64,000 nucleotides of DNA, taken from positions 3,436,501 to 3,500,500 of the forward strand of contig CP101033.1 in the NCBI GenBank assembly GCA_041319085.1. The letters run 5' to 3'. The notes under the pieces are model-generated. The model made no database searches, was not told where the DNA came from, and was given only the letters and a program-made list of their open reading frames with translations. Both the position numbers and the translations under genes were made by a program. The stretch comes from Aeromonas veronii (GTDB lineage: Bacteria > Pseudomonadota > Gammaproteobacteria > Enterobacterales > Aeromonadaceae). Below, one piece after another: positions 43,591-52,475 of the stretch. Each line of letters begins with the position of its first letter. Positions within the stretch are counted from its first letter, which is position 1.

Positions 43591-45315
43591 ATGCGTACCA
43601 GCCAATATCTGCTTTCCACTCTCAAGGAAACCCCCTCCGACGCTGAAGTTGTCAGCCACCAGCTGATGCTGCGCGCCGGGATGATCCGTAAACTGGCCTC
43701 CGGCATGTATGCCTGGTTGCCAACCGGTCTGCGGGTACTGAAGAAAATCGAGAACATTGTTCGCGAAGAGATGAACAATGCTGGTGCCGTCGAAGTCTCC
43801 ATGCCGGTGGTTCAGCCTGCCGAGCTGTGGCAGGAGTCCGGCCGCTGGGACGACTACGGTCCCGAGCTGTGCCGTCTGACCGACCGCCACAACCGTCCCT
43901 TCGTGCTGGGCCCGACCCACGAAGAGGTGATCACTGCGCTGGTGCGTTACGAAGTGAACAGCTACAAGCAGCTGCCGCTCAACCTCTACCAGATCCAGAC
44001 CAAGTTCCGCGACGAAGTCCGCCCCCGTTTCGGTGTGATGCGTGGCCGCGAATTCCTGATGAAGGATGCCTACTCCTTCCACATCGACAAAGAGTCTCTG
44101 GTCGATACCTACGAGAAGATGCACGCCGCCTACTGCAAGGCGTTCACCCGCATGGGTCTGAACTTCCGTCCGGTGCAGGCCGATACCGGCTCCATCGGGG
44201 GTACCGGTTCCCACGAATTCCAGGTGCTGGCCGAGAGCGGTGAAGACTTGATCGCCTTCTCCGACACATCAGATTACGCCGCCAACATCGAGATGGCCGA
44301 AGCGCTGGCGCCGGCTGGTGAGCGCGCTGCCGCCACCGCAGCCCTGACCAAGGTTGCCACCCCGAATGTCCACACCATCGACGAAGTGGCCGCTTTCCTG
44401 AACGTGGCACCGACCGCCATCGCCAAGACCCTGCTGGTACTGGCAGAGGAAGATGAGCACGGCAAACAGACCGTCATCGCACTGGTACTGCGTGGCGACC
44501 ACGAGCTGAACGAAATCAAGGCCGAGAAGCTGGCTGGCGTAGCCAACCCGCTGACCTTCGCCAACGACGAGCAGATCAAAGCGGCCGCCGGTTGCGACGC
44601 AGGCTCCATCGGCCCGGTCGGCTTTGCCGGTCGCATCATCGTCGATCGCAGCGCCGCCCAGCTGAGCGATTTTGTTTGCGGCGCCAACGAGACCGGCTTC
44701 CACCTGACCGGTGCCAACTGGGATCGCGACATCGCTACCTATGAAGTTGCCGACCTGCGCAACGTAGTAGAAGGCGACCCGAGCCCGTGCGGCCAGGGCA
44801 AGCTGCTGCTCAAGCGCGGTATCGAAGTGGGCCACATCTTCCAGCTGGGAACCAAGTACTCCGAAGCGATGAAGGCGAGCGTACTGAACGAGGGCGGCAA
44901 GTCCGTCACCATGGAGATGGGTTGCTACGGTATCGGGGTTTCCCGTCTGGTAGCGGCGGCCATCGAGCAGAACAACGACCAGTACGGCATCATCTGGCCG
45001 GACGCCATCGCTCCGTTCGAAGTGGCCATCGTGCCGATGAACATGCACAAATCCGAGCGCGTGGCCGAGCAGGCACAGCAGTTCTACGCCGAGCTGAAAG
45101 CGGCCGGTGTGGACGTACTGTTCGACGACCGTAAAGAGCGCCCGGGCGTAATGTTCGCCGACATGGAGCTGCTGGGCATCCCGCACGCCATCGTCATCGG
45201 CGATCGCGGTCTGGACAACGGCGTGGTCGAGTACAAGTGCCGCCGCTCCGGCGAGAAGCAGGAAGTGGCCATTGGCGACATCATCGCCATGCTCAAGGCC
45301 AAGCTGGGCCGTTAA
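43591..45315 (+). CDS. proS: Prolyl-tRNA synthetase
   Basis: Charges tRNA-Pro. Its 574-residue length is that of the bacterial (ProS type) enzyme. Class II motifs are present: motif 1 (residues about 45-80), motif 2 ([21 protein letters not shown]), and motif 3 ([16 protein letters not shown]). An inserted editing domain of the YbaK type (about 225-395) clears Ala-tRNA-Pro. A C-terminal anticodon-binding domain follows. AAGGTC precedes the ATG. Confidence 0.97.
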   Translation: MRTSQYLLSTLKETPSDAEVVSHQLMLRAGMIRKLASGMYAWLPTGLRVLKKIENIVREEMNNAGAVEVSMPVVQPAELWQESGRWDDYGPELCRLTDRHNRPFVLGPTHEEVITALVRYEVNSYKQLPLNLYQIQTKFRDEVRPRFGVMRGREFLMKDAYSFHIDKESLVDTYEKMHAAYCKAFTRMGLNFRPVQADTGSIGGTGSHEFQVLAESGEDLIAFSDTSDYAANIEMAEALAPAGERAAATAALTKVATPNVHTIDEVAAFLNVAPTAIAKTLLVLAEEDEHGKQTVIALVLRGDHELNEIKAEKLAGVANPLTFANDEQIKAAAGCDAGSIGPVGFAGRIIVDRSAAQLSDFVCGANETGFHLTGANWDRDIATYEVADLRNVVEGDPSPCGQGKLLLKRGIEVGHIFQLGTKYSEAMKASVLNEGGKSVTMEMGCYGIGVSRLVAAAIEQNNDQYGIIWPDAIAPFEVAIVPMNMHKSERVAEQAQQFYAELKAAGVDVLFDDRKERPGVMFADMELLGIPHAIVIGDRGLDNGVVEYKCRRSGEKQEVAIGDIIAMLKAKLGR

Positions 45316-45336
45316 TTCCGCCCCTTGCCTGAATAG

Positions 45337-45364
45337 AAAAGCGCGCCGTTTGGCGCGCTTTTTG
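45337..45364. terminator. Terminator after proS
   Basis: GCGCGCC/GGCGCGC stem (45341-45347 with 45352-45358), 4-base loop, A4 before and T5 after; shared with the convergent SDR gene. Confidence 0.85.
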
Positions 45365-45406
45365 TTTCTGTGTGCGGACGACGGCAACCGGATGGCGGGC
45401 TATGCC

Positions 45407-46087
45407 TCAGGGATTGCGACCGATAAAGAGGTCGGTCACGTGGCAGCTGCTTCTGGCTTCCAGTGCGTCGAGCATATAGGCCGCCGCATCTTCCGGGGTC
45501 ATGAAGCCGCTCGGGTCCACGTGATCCGAGTTGTCCCAGAATTCGCTGCGGATCCCGCTCGGGTAGAGGTTGACCAGCCGCAACGGCGAGCCTTTCAGCT
45601 CGGCGCGCAACGACTCGAGAAAGCCGCGCATCCCCCATTTGGAGGCGCAGTAGAGGCTCTCGTTGGCCTTGCCCACCTGCGCGGCGGAGGAGAGCACATT
45701 GGCCAGTACTCCGCCTTTCTCGCCGATGAGCCGCACCGTCTGCTGAGCCACCAGAATGGTGGAGATGAGATTGCTCTCCACCACCCGGCGGATCTGCTCG
45801 GCGGTGTAGACACCGACCGGGCCAAACTCGCCCACGCCGGCGCAGTGCAGCACCAGCTCGGGCAAGCCGCCCCACTCCACCGCAGCGGCGAAGGCGACAT
45901 CGACCTCTTCATGGTGCGCCAGATCGGCGGCGATGCCGATCACCGCGCTGCCGAGCAGTTGCTCCTGCTCCTGCAGTCGCTGATAACGGCGCCCCATCAT
46001 GGAAACCTGATGGCCCCGCTCAACCAGTCCGATGGTTAAGGCCCGGCCCAGACCGGAACCGGCGCCTGTCACTATGATGTGGCCCAT
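45407..46087 (-). CDS. Short-chain dehydrogenase/reductase
   Basis: A 226-residue classical SDR. It has the nucleotide-binding TGAGSGLG (residues 7-14), the GRR position that often selects NADP, the NAG-equivalent HCAGVGEFG, and the catalytic Ser/Tyr/Lys in SSAAQVG and YCASK. Substrate unknown. It lies 31 bp upstream of the next minus-strand gene's stop. Confidence 0.9.
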   Translation of the reverse strand: MGHIIVTGAGSGLGRALTIGLVERGHQVSMMGRRYQRLQEQEQLLGSAVIGIAADLAHHEEVDVAFAAAVEWGGLPELVLHCAGVGEFGPVGVYTAEQIRRVVESNLISTILVAQQTVRLIGEKGGVLANVLSSAAQVGKANESLYCASKWGMRGFLESLRAELKGSPLRLVNLYPSGIRSEFWDNSDHVDPSGFMTPEDAAAYMLDALEARSSCHVTDLFIGRNP

Positions 46088-46118
46088 TATCGCTCCTCGT
46101 CGTCAGCTGACGGTCAGA

Positions 46119-46751
46119 TTAGAAAGTGAATTCGCCGCCCATAAACCAACCATTAACAGACTGATCGATATTGGCGAAGTCTACTTTGGCTTCACGCCAG
46201 CCGGCACGCAGCTTGATCGGCATGGAGGAGAACTTGTATGCGCCACCCAGACGGTAGTCATAGTTGTCCGCATCATGAGTGCGCAGGTCGCCGAAGAAAG
46301 AGATACCGGTGCCCGGGATCTTCACTTCGCTGCCGGCAAAGGCCATCAGGGTATCTTCGTCATAACCCTTGCGACCGACGTAAACCTGCTCGCCATCGTA
46401 GTGACGGCCGGTCATACCCAGATCGATCTTGAACAGATCGTTGTTGAACAGACGGTAGTAGAGGCTCAGATCGTAGGCATTCAGATCGTTCTTGAAGTTG
46501 CCGCCGGAGGTGCTGAAATCGGAGACTTCAAACTTGGCGTTCGGCAGGAAGATGATGCCGTGTTCCAGCTGCAGATAGCCGTTCCAGTTGTAGCTGTCGT
46601 CATAGCTGCCATCAGCACTGGTGCCATAAGCCTGACCACTGCCCTTGGCGGCCCATACGTCGGCACCGGCGGCAAAACGCCAGTCGTCAGCGGCCATGGC
46701 ACTCTGGCTGCACAGAGCCAGCACAAAACCGGCAATCAGCGTCTTTTTCAT
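46119..46751 (-). CDS. Outer-membrane beta-barrel protein (TIGR04219-like)
   Basis: A 210-residue protein starting at the ATG at 46751, with GAGGAAG 8 bp upstream. Signal peptide MKKTLIAGFVLALCSQSAMA, then alternating hydrophobic/polar beta-strand sequence ending in WFMGGEFTF; the C-terminal Phe is the usual outer-membrane assembly signal. About eight strands are likely. The pore or binding function is unknown. Confidence 0.82.
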   Translation of the reverse strand: MKKTLIAGFVLALCSQSAMAADDWRFAAGADVWAAKGSGQAYGTSADGSYDDSYNWNGYLQLEHGIIFLPNAKFEVSDFSTSGGNFKNDLNAYDLSLYYRLFNNDLFKIDLGMTGRHYDGEQVYVGRKGYDEDTLMAFAGSEVKIPGTGISFFGDLRTHDADNYDYRLGGAYKFSSMPIKLRAGWREAKVDFANIDQSVNGWFMGGEFTF

Positions 46752-46846
46752 TACGTCACTTCCTCTTGCATACATGGAAAAGAGCACTATTTTACTCGGT
46801 GCAGCCAAAATACCCAGCGTCAATCCTGAACAAACGACGACAAATG

Positions 46847-47296
46847 TCAGTGCTTCATATGCTTCATCTCTGCCATCGGCTCAATCGGCTTCACCGGCAG
46901 TGACAGATCCAGCTTCTGACCATCATCCATGGTGAGGGTGAGCGGGAAAGGGGTCTGCTCGGAGAGCGTGCCCACCTCGAACAGCATGATGTGCAGGCTG
47001 CCCGGTTTCAGCACCGCTTCGCCCTTGGCCGGGATCTCGATATTCTCGACCTGACGCATCTTCATCACGCCATTTTCGTGCAGATGAGTGTGCAGCTCGG
47101 CACGCCCGGCCGCAGCAGAAGCCGCCGCCACCAGCTTGACCGGCTGGTCGGCGTCATTCTTCAGCACCATAAAGGCGGCAGTGTTGGGGGAGCCAGGCGG
47201 CAACAGGCGCACATAGCCGTCGACAGCCTCGACCTTGGCCAGTGCAGGTGCCGTCATACCCAGAACCAGCAGAGAATAAAACGCACGTTTAAACAT
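46847..47296 (-). CDS. Periplasmic copper chaperone, PCu(A)C family
   Basis: A 149-residue exported protein (signal peptide to ALA at about 20). It carries the copper-binding pattern of the family: His and Met residues in ELHTHLHENGVMKMRQV, then LKPGSLHIMLF. Bacterial PCu(A)C proteins deliver Cu(I) to the CuA site of cytochrome oxidase. A His/Met-rich C-terminus (MAEMKHMKH) adds further metal ligands. Confidence 0.9.
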   Translation of the reverse strand: MFKRAFYSLLVLGMTAPALAKVEAVDGYVRLLPPGSPNTAAFMVLKNDADQPVKLVAAASAAAGRAELHTHLHENGVMKMRQVENIEIPAKGEAVLKPGSLHIMLFEVGTLSEQTPFPLTLTMDDGQKLDLSLPVKPIEPMAEMKHMKH

Positions 47297-47386
47297 GGTT
47301 GAAATCCTTTTATGATGTTGTTAAACGGCGCCAAGGTTACCCCAGCAGCAACCTTTTTTGCACCTTTCAATAACAAGGATTTAGAC

Positions 47387-48136
47387 ATGGCCCCCATTCT
47401 CATTGCCGAGCAGCAGGATGGCTTGCTCACCCTGACGCTCAACCGCCCCGACAAGCGCAACGCCCTCAATACCGAGCTGTATGAGCAACTGGTGGCGGTG
47501 CTGCGAGAGGCGGCGGCCGATGAAGAGGTGCATGTCCTGCTGTTGCAGGGGCAGCAAGATTGCTTTACCGCGGGCAATGATCTGGCCGACTTTATGGGCA
47601 AGAGCGCACTGGAGCCCGACGACCCCATACTGCAGTTCCTCCACACCCTGGCCGATTTCCCCAAACCCGTGATCGCCGCTGTTGGCGGCCCGGCAGTGGG
47701 GATCGGCACCACCATTCTGCTGCACTGCGATTTGGTCTATCTGGCGGATAACGCCCGCTTGCAGCTCCCCTTCGTCGAGCTGGGGCTGGTGCCGGAGTTC
47801 GCCTCCAGCCTGCTGCTGCCGCGTCTGGTGGGGCACCTCAAGGCGGCCGAGCTGTTGCTGCTGGCCGAGGCGATCGATGCCGAGGAGGCGCTGCGGCTCG
47901 GGCTGGCCAACAAGGTGGTGGCGGCCGATGGGTTGCTCCCCTTTGCCCGCGAGCAGGGGCTGAAGCTGGCAGCCAAACCGCCCAGGGCGCTGCAAAAGAG
48001 CAAGGCGCTGCTGAAACAGGAGCTCAAACAGGCGGTGCACTTCGTCATCGATCTGGAGGCGCGCGCCTTCGCGCAGGCCCTGCAAGGGGAAGAGGCGCAG
48101 CAACGGATCGCTCAAAAGCTCAAACGGCGGGGCTGA
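47387..48136 (+). CDS. Enoyl-CoA hydratase/isomerase family protein
   Basis: A 249-residue crotonase-fold protein. The ATG at 47387 is preceded by AAGGA; an in-frame opening at 47312 is not family-like. The oxyanion-hole segments CFTAGNDLADF and GGPAVGIGTTIL are present. In the second segment the hydratase Glu is absent (VELGLVPEFASSLLL has Glu only in the second helix), so isomerase or other acyl-CoA activity is possible. No fad genes nearby. Confidence 0.86.
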   Translation: MAPILIAEQQDGLLTLTLNRPDKRNALNTELYEQLVAVLREAAADEEVHVLLLQGQQDCFTAGNDLADFMGKSALEPDDPILQFLHTLADFPKPVIAAVGGPAVGIGTTILLHCDLVYLADNARLQLPFVELGLVPEFASSLLLPRLVGHLKAAELLLLAEAIDAEEALRLGLANKVVAADGLLPFAREQGLKLAAKPPRALQKSKALLKQELKQAVHFVIDLEARAFAQALQGEEAQQRIAQKLKRRG

Positions 48137-48153
48137 GCTGCGCCCAAATCCGC

Positions 48154-48582
48154 TCAGTTGAGGCGAAAACGGCCGATCAGCTCGCAGCCCTGTACCTTGT
48201 CCTGCAACTGGATCAGTTTGGCTATTTCGGGGTTGGGGTGGCGCTTCAAGAGGGCGAGCAGGGCACCGCGACAGCAACCCAGCTCGCTGATCAGCGCCTC
48301 GCACTCCCGGTTCGGGCATTGTGGCACCAGCGCAGTCACCAGTTCGGAGGCGAGTTTCAGGTAGCGCAGCTCATAAGTCGGCTCATCCATCGCCCGCCAG
48401 AAGTCGGCCAGCCGGTGACAGGTGGCGACCCGCATGGTGGCCAGCTCGGTCAACTCGACCTGGGTCATCTCGTAAACATCCCCCAGCGCCTGCTGATAAA
48501 AGCAGATCGCCGCCCCCAGCGAACCGGCCTGCCAGGCACGCTCCGCCTCCAGCATGTATCGTTGCCAACTTTGCGATGTCAT
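48154..48582 (-). CDS. DUF2753-like hypothetical protein
   Basis: A 142-residue soluble, mostly helical protein with a TPR-like first half (AERAWQAGSLGAAICFYQQAL) and conserved-looking cysteines (CHRLADF, CPNREC, CCRGALL, GCELIG). It resembles the DUF2753 family known from Vibrio and Aeromonas. No function known. It ends 18 bp from the convergent crotonase gene. Confidence 0.7.
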   Translation of the reverse strand: MTSQSWQRYMLEAERAWQAGSLGAAICFYQQALGDVYEMTQVELTELATMRVATCHRLADFWRAMDEPTYELRYLKLASELVTALVPQCPNRECEALISELGCCRGALLALLKRHPNPEIAKLIQLQDKVQGCELIGRFRLN

Positions 48583-48794
48583 TTCGCTCTCCCGAGTCCT
48601 TCATGGTGGGAGTGTTATCATTGCTAATTGAGAATAAATATCAACCAGTGGGTTAGTGCAGGATCTCCCCTCGGCTTTATCAGGCGGTGCCAGGTCAATC
48701 AGCGATGCGAGCCATCACCGGATAACAGAAGGCGACCCGCGGGTCGCCCTCTGTTATCTCCGGCCTGGCTTGGATGGCGTCATCACACATCCGG

Positions 48795-49502
48795 TCACGG
48801 CGCGGTTTTGGATTGATTGAGGCGGCACTGCTTGCCGGGATAGCCGGGCAAGTCCCTTGCATCGCTACCGCAGGCGAGCTGTTTGGCCTGTTGCAGACGG
48901 GCCGCCAGATTGGCACTGTCCACCGTCATCCACTGCATCTGCTTGCCGAGCCAGCTGGCCCAGGCAAACTCGGCGAAATAGACCTGCTTGTCCTTGCGAA
49001 AGTAGCCCGCATCCTGCAGCAATCCAGCCAGAGTGCGATAGGGGTAATCAGGCAGCTGGTCGATGCGAGTCGGCAACTGCTCCGGGGTCAGCGGCTGCCC
49101 CTTCTCATCCTTGAGCCAGGCCCAGCGATTGTTCTGCATCTGGCTCCAGAAGTTGGCCTTGTCCTGCAGGCGGCCAATCACCTTGACCCGGGCCTCTGTG
49201 AGGCCCTGTTGCCACAGCGCCTTGGTAAAATGGTGCCTGTCCACCAGCCAGTAGCCGCCATCCGGCGCAATCACTACGGGGATCTCTTTCTTTTTCATCA
49301 ACTTGTCGAGCTGCTTTGCGCTCATACCCGCTAATGTGGCTTGGGTCTCATCGACCTGAAGCTGGCCGACGCCCCCCTGAGTCGGGTGCAAGGCATCGAT
49401 GCCGATCTCGCACCAGTTGCCCACCGCCGTGTCGCGCTGGCACGGGGCCAACGCCCAGGCACCCTGGCTCAACACACAGGCCAGCAATAACCATGCTTTC
49501 AT
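48795..49502 (-). CDS. Exported ParB-like nuclease-fold protein
   Basis: A 235-residue protein with a signal peptide (MKAWLLLACVLSQGAWA) and a ParBc_2-type core: IGIDALHPTQGGVGQLQVDE, MSAKQLDKLMKKKEIPVVIA, and DGGYWLVDRHHFTKAL. The family has a ParB/sulfiredoxin-like fold but no proven partitioning role. The periplasmic location is unusual for ParB folds. Confidence 0.82.
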   Translation of the reverse strand: MKAWLLLACVLSQGAWALAPCQRDTAVGNWCEIGIDALHPTQGGVGQLQVDETQATLAGMSAKQLDKLMKKKEIPVVIAPDGGYWLVDRHHFTKALWQQGLTEARVKVIGRLQDKANFWSQMQNNRWAWLKDEKGQPLTPEQLPTRIDQLPDYPYRTLAGLLQDAGYFRKDKQVYFAEFAWASWLGKQMQWMTVDSANLAARLQQAKQLACGSDARDLPGYPGKQCRLNQSKTAP

Positions 49503-49694
49503 CGTTTGACACTCCTCACCACATTGAACTGCACAAACGCCGACAACACCCTGCTACCCCGATTGGGAATGAGAGTCGAATGCTGGCGGTCAGACCAGCA
49601 CTCGGAATATCATGATTTCCCATCTGTCTGCGATCTTTTCTCGCCGAGTTTTCTCCCCGCTTCACACTATTTGAAGGATCCGACCCATGAACGG

Positions 49695-49820
49695 ATGGAG
49701 CCCCTGTTGGGCTGTGCAGCTGTCCAGGCTGCCGATATTCCCGCCGGAACACAACTCGCTTACGGCCCCGACAAGCCGCTCAAGCTACCCCTCACGTCAT
49801 CAATTCATTGTGTTGATTAA
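49695..49820 (+). pseudogene. Possible oppA 5' relic
   Basis: A 41-codon frame contains AADIPAGTQLA, close to the mature N-terminus of OppA-type peptide-binding proteins (AADVPAGVTLA), preceded by a short hydrophobic stretch and an upstream AAGGA. The rest of the gene is absent. Identification is tentative. Confidence 0.3.
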
Positions 49821-50060
49821 TTGCCCCACGCCAAGTTCGAGTCACTGAATAGCCCTGGAAAGGCTAGCTGAAAATAACAATAAAAAGATATTTATCAGTT
49901 ACTTAACTTTTTAAAGAACGACACATGACCAAACTCCATCATGAGGGGAATTACACTTCCCCGACAACAGCAGGCAGGCGCTCGATCGCATCACCCTACC
50001 GGTAGAGCGGCGGCAGGATCTCTCGCGGCTGATCAACCAGTTCAGATATTGAAACGACAG
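49821..50060. other. Non-coding gap with one possible 3' gene relic
   Basis: No intact gene lies between the ParB-like gene and dusA (49503-50119). A frame from about 49972 encodes LDRITLPVERRQDLSRLINQ and stops at 50052, resembling a protein C-terminus cut off from its gene. Otherwise only AT-rich sequence is seen. Confidence 0.35.
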
Positions 50061-50065
50061 AGCGA

Positions 50066-50095
50066 AAAAAAGCGCGTCAACTGACGCGCTTTTTG
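50066..50095. terminator. Terminator after dusA
   Basis: A 9-bp stem (50071-50079 with 50082-50090) flanked by A and T runs; serves dusA on the minus strand. Confidence 0.85.
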
Positions 50096-50119
50096 TGGTT
50101 CTTGCCTCGGCACAGCGGC

Positions 50120-51106
50120 TTATTCGGCCGTCTCGCTGCTGGCAAACTCCGGCACCTTGGCCATGGCATCCAGCACCACCTGAATATCCGCTCCCGGCTT
50201 GCAGGCGTTCTCACTCAGGTGACGGCGCCAGGCACGCGCCCCCTGCATGTTCTGGAACAGCCCCAGCATGTGGCGGGTCATGTGGGAGAGGTAGTTGCCC
50301 TTGGCCAGCTCCTGCTCGATATAGGGCAGCATCATCCGCACCACCTCGTGGCGGCTCGGCACGGCATTGTTCTGGCCGAATACCTGATTGTCCACCTGCG
50401 CCAGAATGTAGGGGTTCTGATAGGCTTCACGTCCCATCATGACGCCGTCCACATGCTGCAGGTGCTCGAGAGTCTGCTCCATGGAGGTAACACCGCCGTT
50501 GAGGGCGATGGTGAGCTCCGGGTAATCCTGCTTGACCCGATAGACGCGGGGATAATCGAGGGGCGGGATCTCGCGGTTCTCCTTGGGGCTCAAGCCGCTC
50601 AGCCACGCCTTGCGCGCGTGCACGATGAAGGTGTCGCAACCGGCGTCACGGACCTGTTCGATAAAAGCCTGCAAAAATTCGTAGGAGTCCTGATCGTCAA
50701 TACCGATGCGGGTCTTCACCGTCACCGGAATATCGACCACATCGCGCATCGCCTTGACGCAGTCAGCCACCAACGCCGGTTCCCCCATCAGGCAGGCACC
50801 AAAGCGGCCGTTCTGCACCCGATCGGAAGGGCAACCAACGTTGATGTTTACCTCGTCATAGCCGCGCTCCTCAGCCAGCTTGGCACAGCGCGCCAGATCG
50901 GCCGGATTGCTGCCACCCAACTGCAGGGAGATGGGGTGCTCCTGCTCGCTGTAACCCAGATAATCCCCCTTGCCGTGGATGATGGCGCCGGTGGTCACCA
51001 TTTCGGTATAGAGCAAGGTCTGGCGACTCATCAATCGATGAAAGTAACGGCAATGCCGATCAGTCCAGTCCAGCATGGGGGCGATGGAAAAACGCTGCGC
51101 CTGCAT
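50120..51106 (-). CDS. dusA: tRNA-dihydrouridine(20/20a) synthase
   Basis: Flavin enzyme that reduces U20/U20a in the D-loop of tRNAs. Its 328 residues form a TIM barrel; conserved parts are [15 protein letters not shown] at the N-terminus, [21 protein letters not shown] with the catalytic Cys, VKTRIGID, and NGGVTS / GVMMGREAY. The C-terminal helical domain is complete. Divergent from zur. Confidence 0.96.
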   Translation of the reverse strand: MQAQRFSIAPMLDWTDRHCRYFHRLMSRQTLLYTEMVTTGAIIHGKGDYLGYSEQEHPISLQLGGSNPADLARCAKLAEERGYDEVNINVGCPSDRVQNGRFGACLMGEPALVADCVKAMRDVVDIPVTVKTRIGIDDQDSYEFLQAFIEQVRDAGCDTFIVHARKAWLSGLSPKENREIPPLDYPRVYRVKQDYPELTIALNGGVTSMEQTLEHLQHVDGVMMGREAYQNPYILAQVDNQVFGQNNAVPSRHEVVRMMLPYIEQELAKGNYLSHMTRHMLGLFQNMQGARAWRRHLSENACKPGADIQVVLDAMAKVPEFASSETAE

Positions 51107-51236
51107 AAAAATATCCGGGTTGGCTAAAGAAAGGGGCGGATTTTATCACAACGTGAAGCAGCCCCAGAAAATGAATTTTGTCACCGCGCCATGCGGAGCC
51201 CTGTGATAGTATCCAGCCAATAGAAAGGGTATCTGC

Positions 51237-51701
51237 GTGATCATGAATCAAGACCAACTTTTACAACGAGCCGAGCGACTCTGTATACAGCGAGGGATCC
51301 GCTTCACCCCGACCCGACGTCAGGTATTTCGCCTGCTGGCGGCACACGGCAACGCCATCAGCGCCTATGATTTGTTAGCCCAACTGCAACAAACCGAAGC
51401 CAATGCCAAGCCGCCAACCGTCTATCGGGCACTCGATTTTTTGCTCGAACAGGGCTTTGCTCACAAGGTGGAATCTCTCAACGCGTTTATCTTCTGCTGC
51501 CACTTCGATCACGCTCATCCGATGCAGTTGCTGATCTGCGACGAGTGCGGCGATGTGGTCGAACTTCACGATACGGCGATCGATAGCGCGTTTTCCGAGC
51601 AGGCCCACTTGCATGGTTTTACTATTACCAATAAGACGATAGAGGCACATGGCCAATGTGCTCGCTGTACGCCCACTGTAGGAAGGCATCATGAAGGCTG
51701 A
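51237..51701 (+). CDS. zur: Fur-family zinc-uptake regulator Zur
   Basis: A 154-residue Fur-family repressor. The GTG at 51237 has AAGGG 7 bp upstream; an ATG at 51243 is the alternative. The winged helix is in residues about 20-85 (RFTPTRRQVFRLLAAHGNAI). Zinc/structural cysteines are in LICDECGD and CARCTP, the latter pair typical of Zur rather than Fur. The HPMQL / FCCHFDHAH region supplies His ligands. Overlaps cheX by 11 bp. Confidence 0.92.
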   Translation: MIMNQDQLLQRAERLCIQRGIRFTPTRRQVFRLLAAHGNAISAYDLLAQLQQTEANAKPPTVYRALDFLLEQGFAHKVESLNAFIFCCHFDHAHPMQLLICDECGDVVELHDTAIDSAFSEQAHLHGFTITNKTIEAHGQCARCTPTVGRHHEG

Positions 51702-52152
51702 TTTTGTAAATCCGTTCCTGCTATCCCTGCTTAATGTGCTCTCGACCATGGCACAGCTGGAACTCAAACCGGGTAAACCGAAACGCAAGATGGATGAACT
51801 GGCGCGCGGCGATGTCTCCGGCCTGATCGGCATGGTCGGCCCGCAGACCCGCGGTTCTCTCTCCATCAGCTTCGAGAAGGGGCTGGCGCTGGAGATCATG
51901 CGTCGCATGCTGGGGGAAGCCCCCGCCAACATCAACGAAGAGGTGACCGACATGGTGGGTGAAATCACCAACATGGTAACCGGTGGCGCCAAGCGGATGC
52001 TGGGTGAGAAGGGTTACGAGTTTGATATGGCAACTCCCATCATCGTCTCCGGTCTCAACCACACCATCAGCCACCGGGCCGATGGCACCAAGATCATGAT
52101 GCCGTTCGAATCAGATTACGGCCGCGCCACCATCGAAATCTGCTTCGAGTAA
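51691..52152 (+). CDS. cheX: CheX-like chemotaxis phosphatase
   Basis: A 153-residue CheC/CheX-family protein. The catalytic E-x-x-N motif appears in MVGEITNMVTGGAKRML, the single-motif form of CheX, which dephosphorylates CheY or another receiver. Its start lies inside the 3' end of zur, suggesting coupling, though a functional link is not obvious. Confidence 0.9.
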   Translation: MKADFVNPFLLSLLNVLSTMAQLELKPGKPKRKMDELARGDVSGLIGMVGPQTRGSLSISFEKGLALEIMRRMLGEAPANINEEVTDMVGEITNMVTGGAKRMLGEKGYEFDMATPIIVSGLNHTISHRADGTKIMMPFESDYGRATIEICFE

Positions 52153-52156
52153 CCCT

Positions 52157-52387
52157 ATGTGGAAATTATTGAAATGGATTTTCATCTGCTGGGCCCTGTT
52201 GTTGATCCTGTCGGATATCCAGATCAGCACCTCCCTCTACAAATACGAGGATAATCGGGTGCTTATCAACTTCCCGCGCTGGGAAGCCAAACAGCCCTGG
52301 GGCACCTTCGAGTGGCATGCCGGACGGGTAGCAACCCACTGGTACGGTCTGGATGGCAAACCCAAGCCGACAGACCCGCAAATCTGA
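52157..52387 (+). CDS. Small single-pass membrane protein
   Basis: A 76-residue protein with one hydrophobic helix (residues about 5-23, LKWIFICWALLLILSDI) and a polar C-terminal domain rich in aromatic residues (FPRWEAKQPWGTFEWHAGRV, THWYGLD). Begins 5 bp after cheX. No family recognised. Confidence 0.65.
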   Translation: MWKLLKWIFICWALLLILSDIQISTSLYKYEDNRVLINFPRWEAKQPWGTFEWHAGRVATHWYGLDGKPKPTDPQI

Positions 52388-52426
52388 CCCGTTAGCGGTT
52401 CAAAAAAGTGAGCACAGCAAAAACAG

Positions 52427-52455
52427 AAGAGGCCAGCAGATGCTGGCCTCTTTGC
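52427..52455. terminator. Terminator between the small membrane gene and brnQ
   Basis: A 12-bp stem (52427-52438 with 52441-52452) with a 2-base gap, flanked by A/T-rich sequence, between convergent genes. Confidence 0.8.
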
Positions 52456-52475
52456 TATCTCGTTAACCCAAGAGA

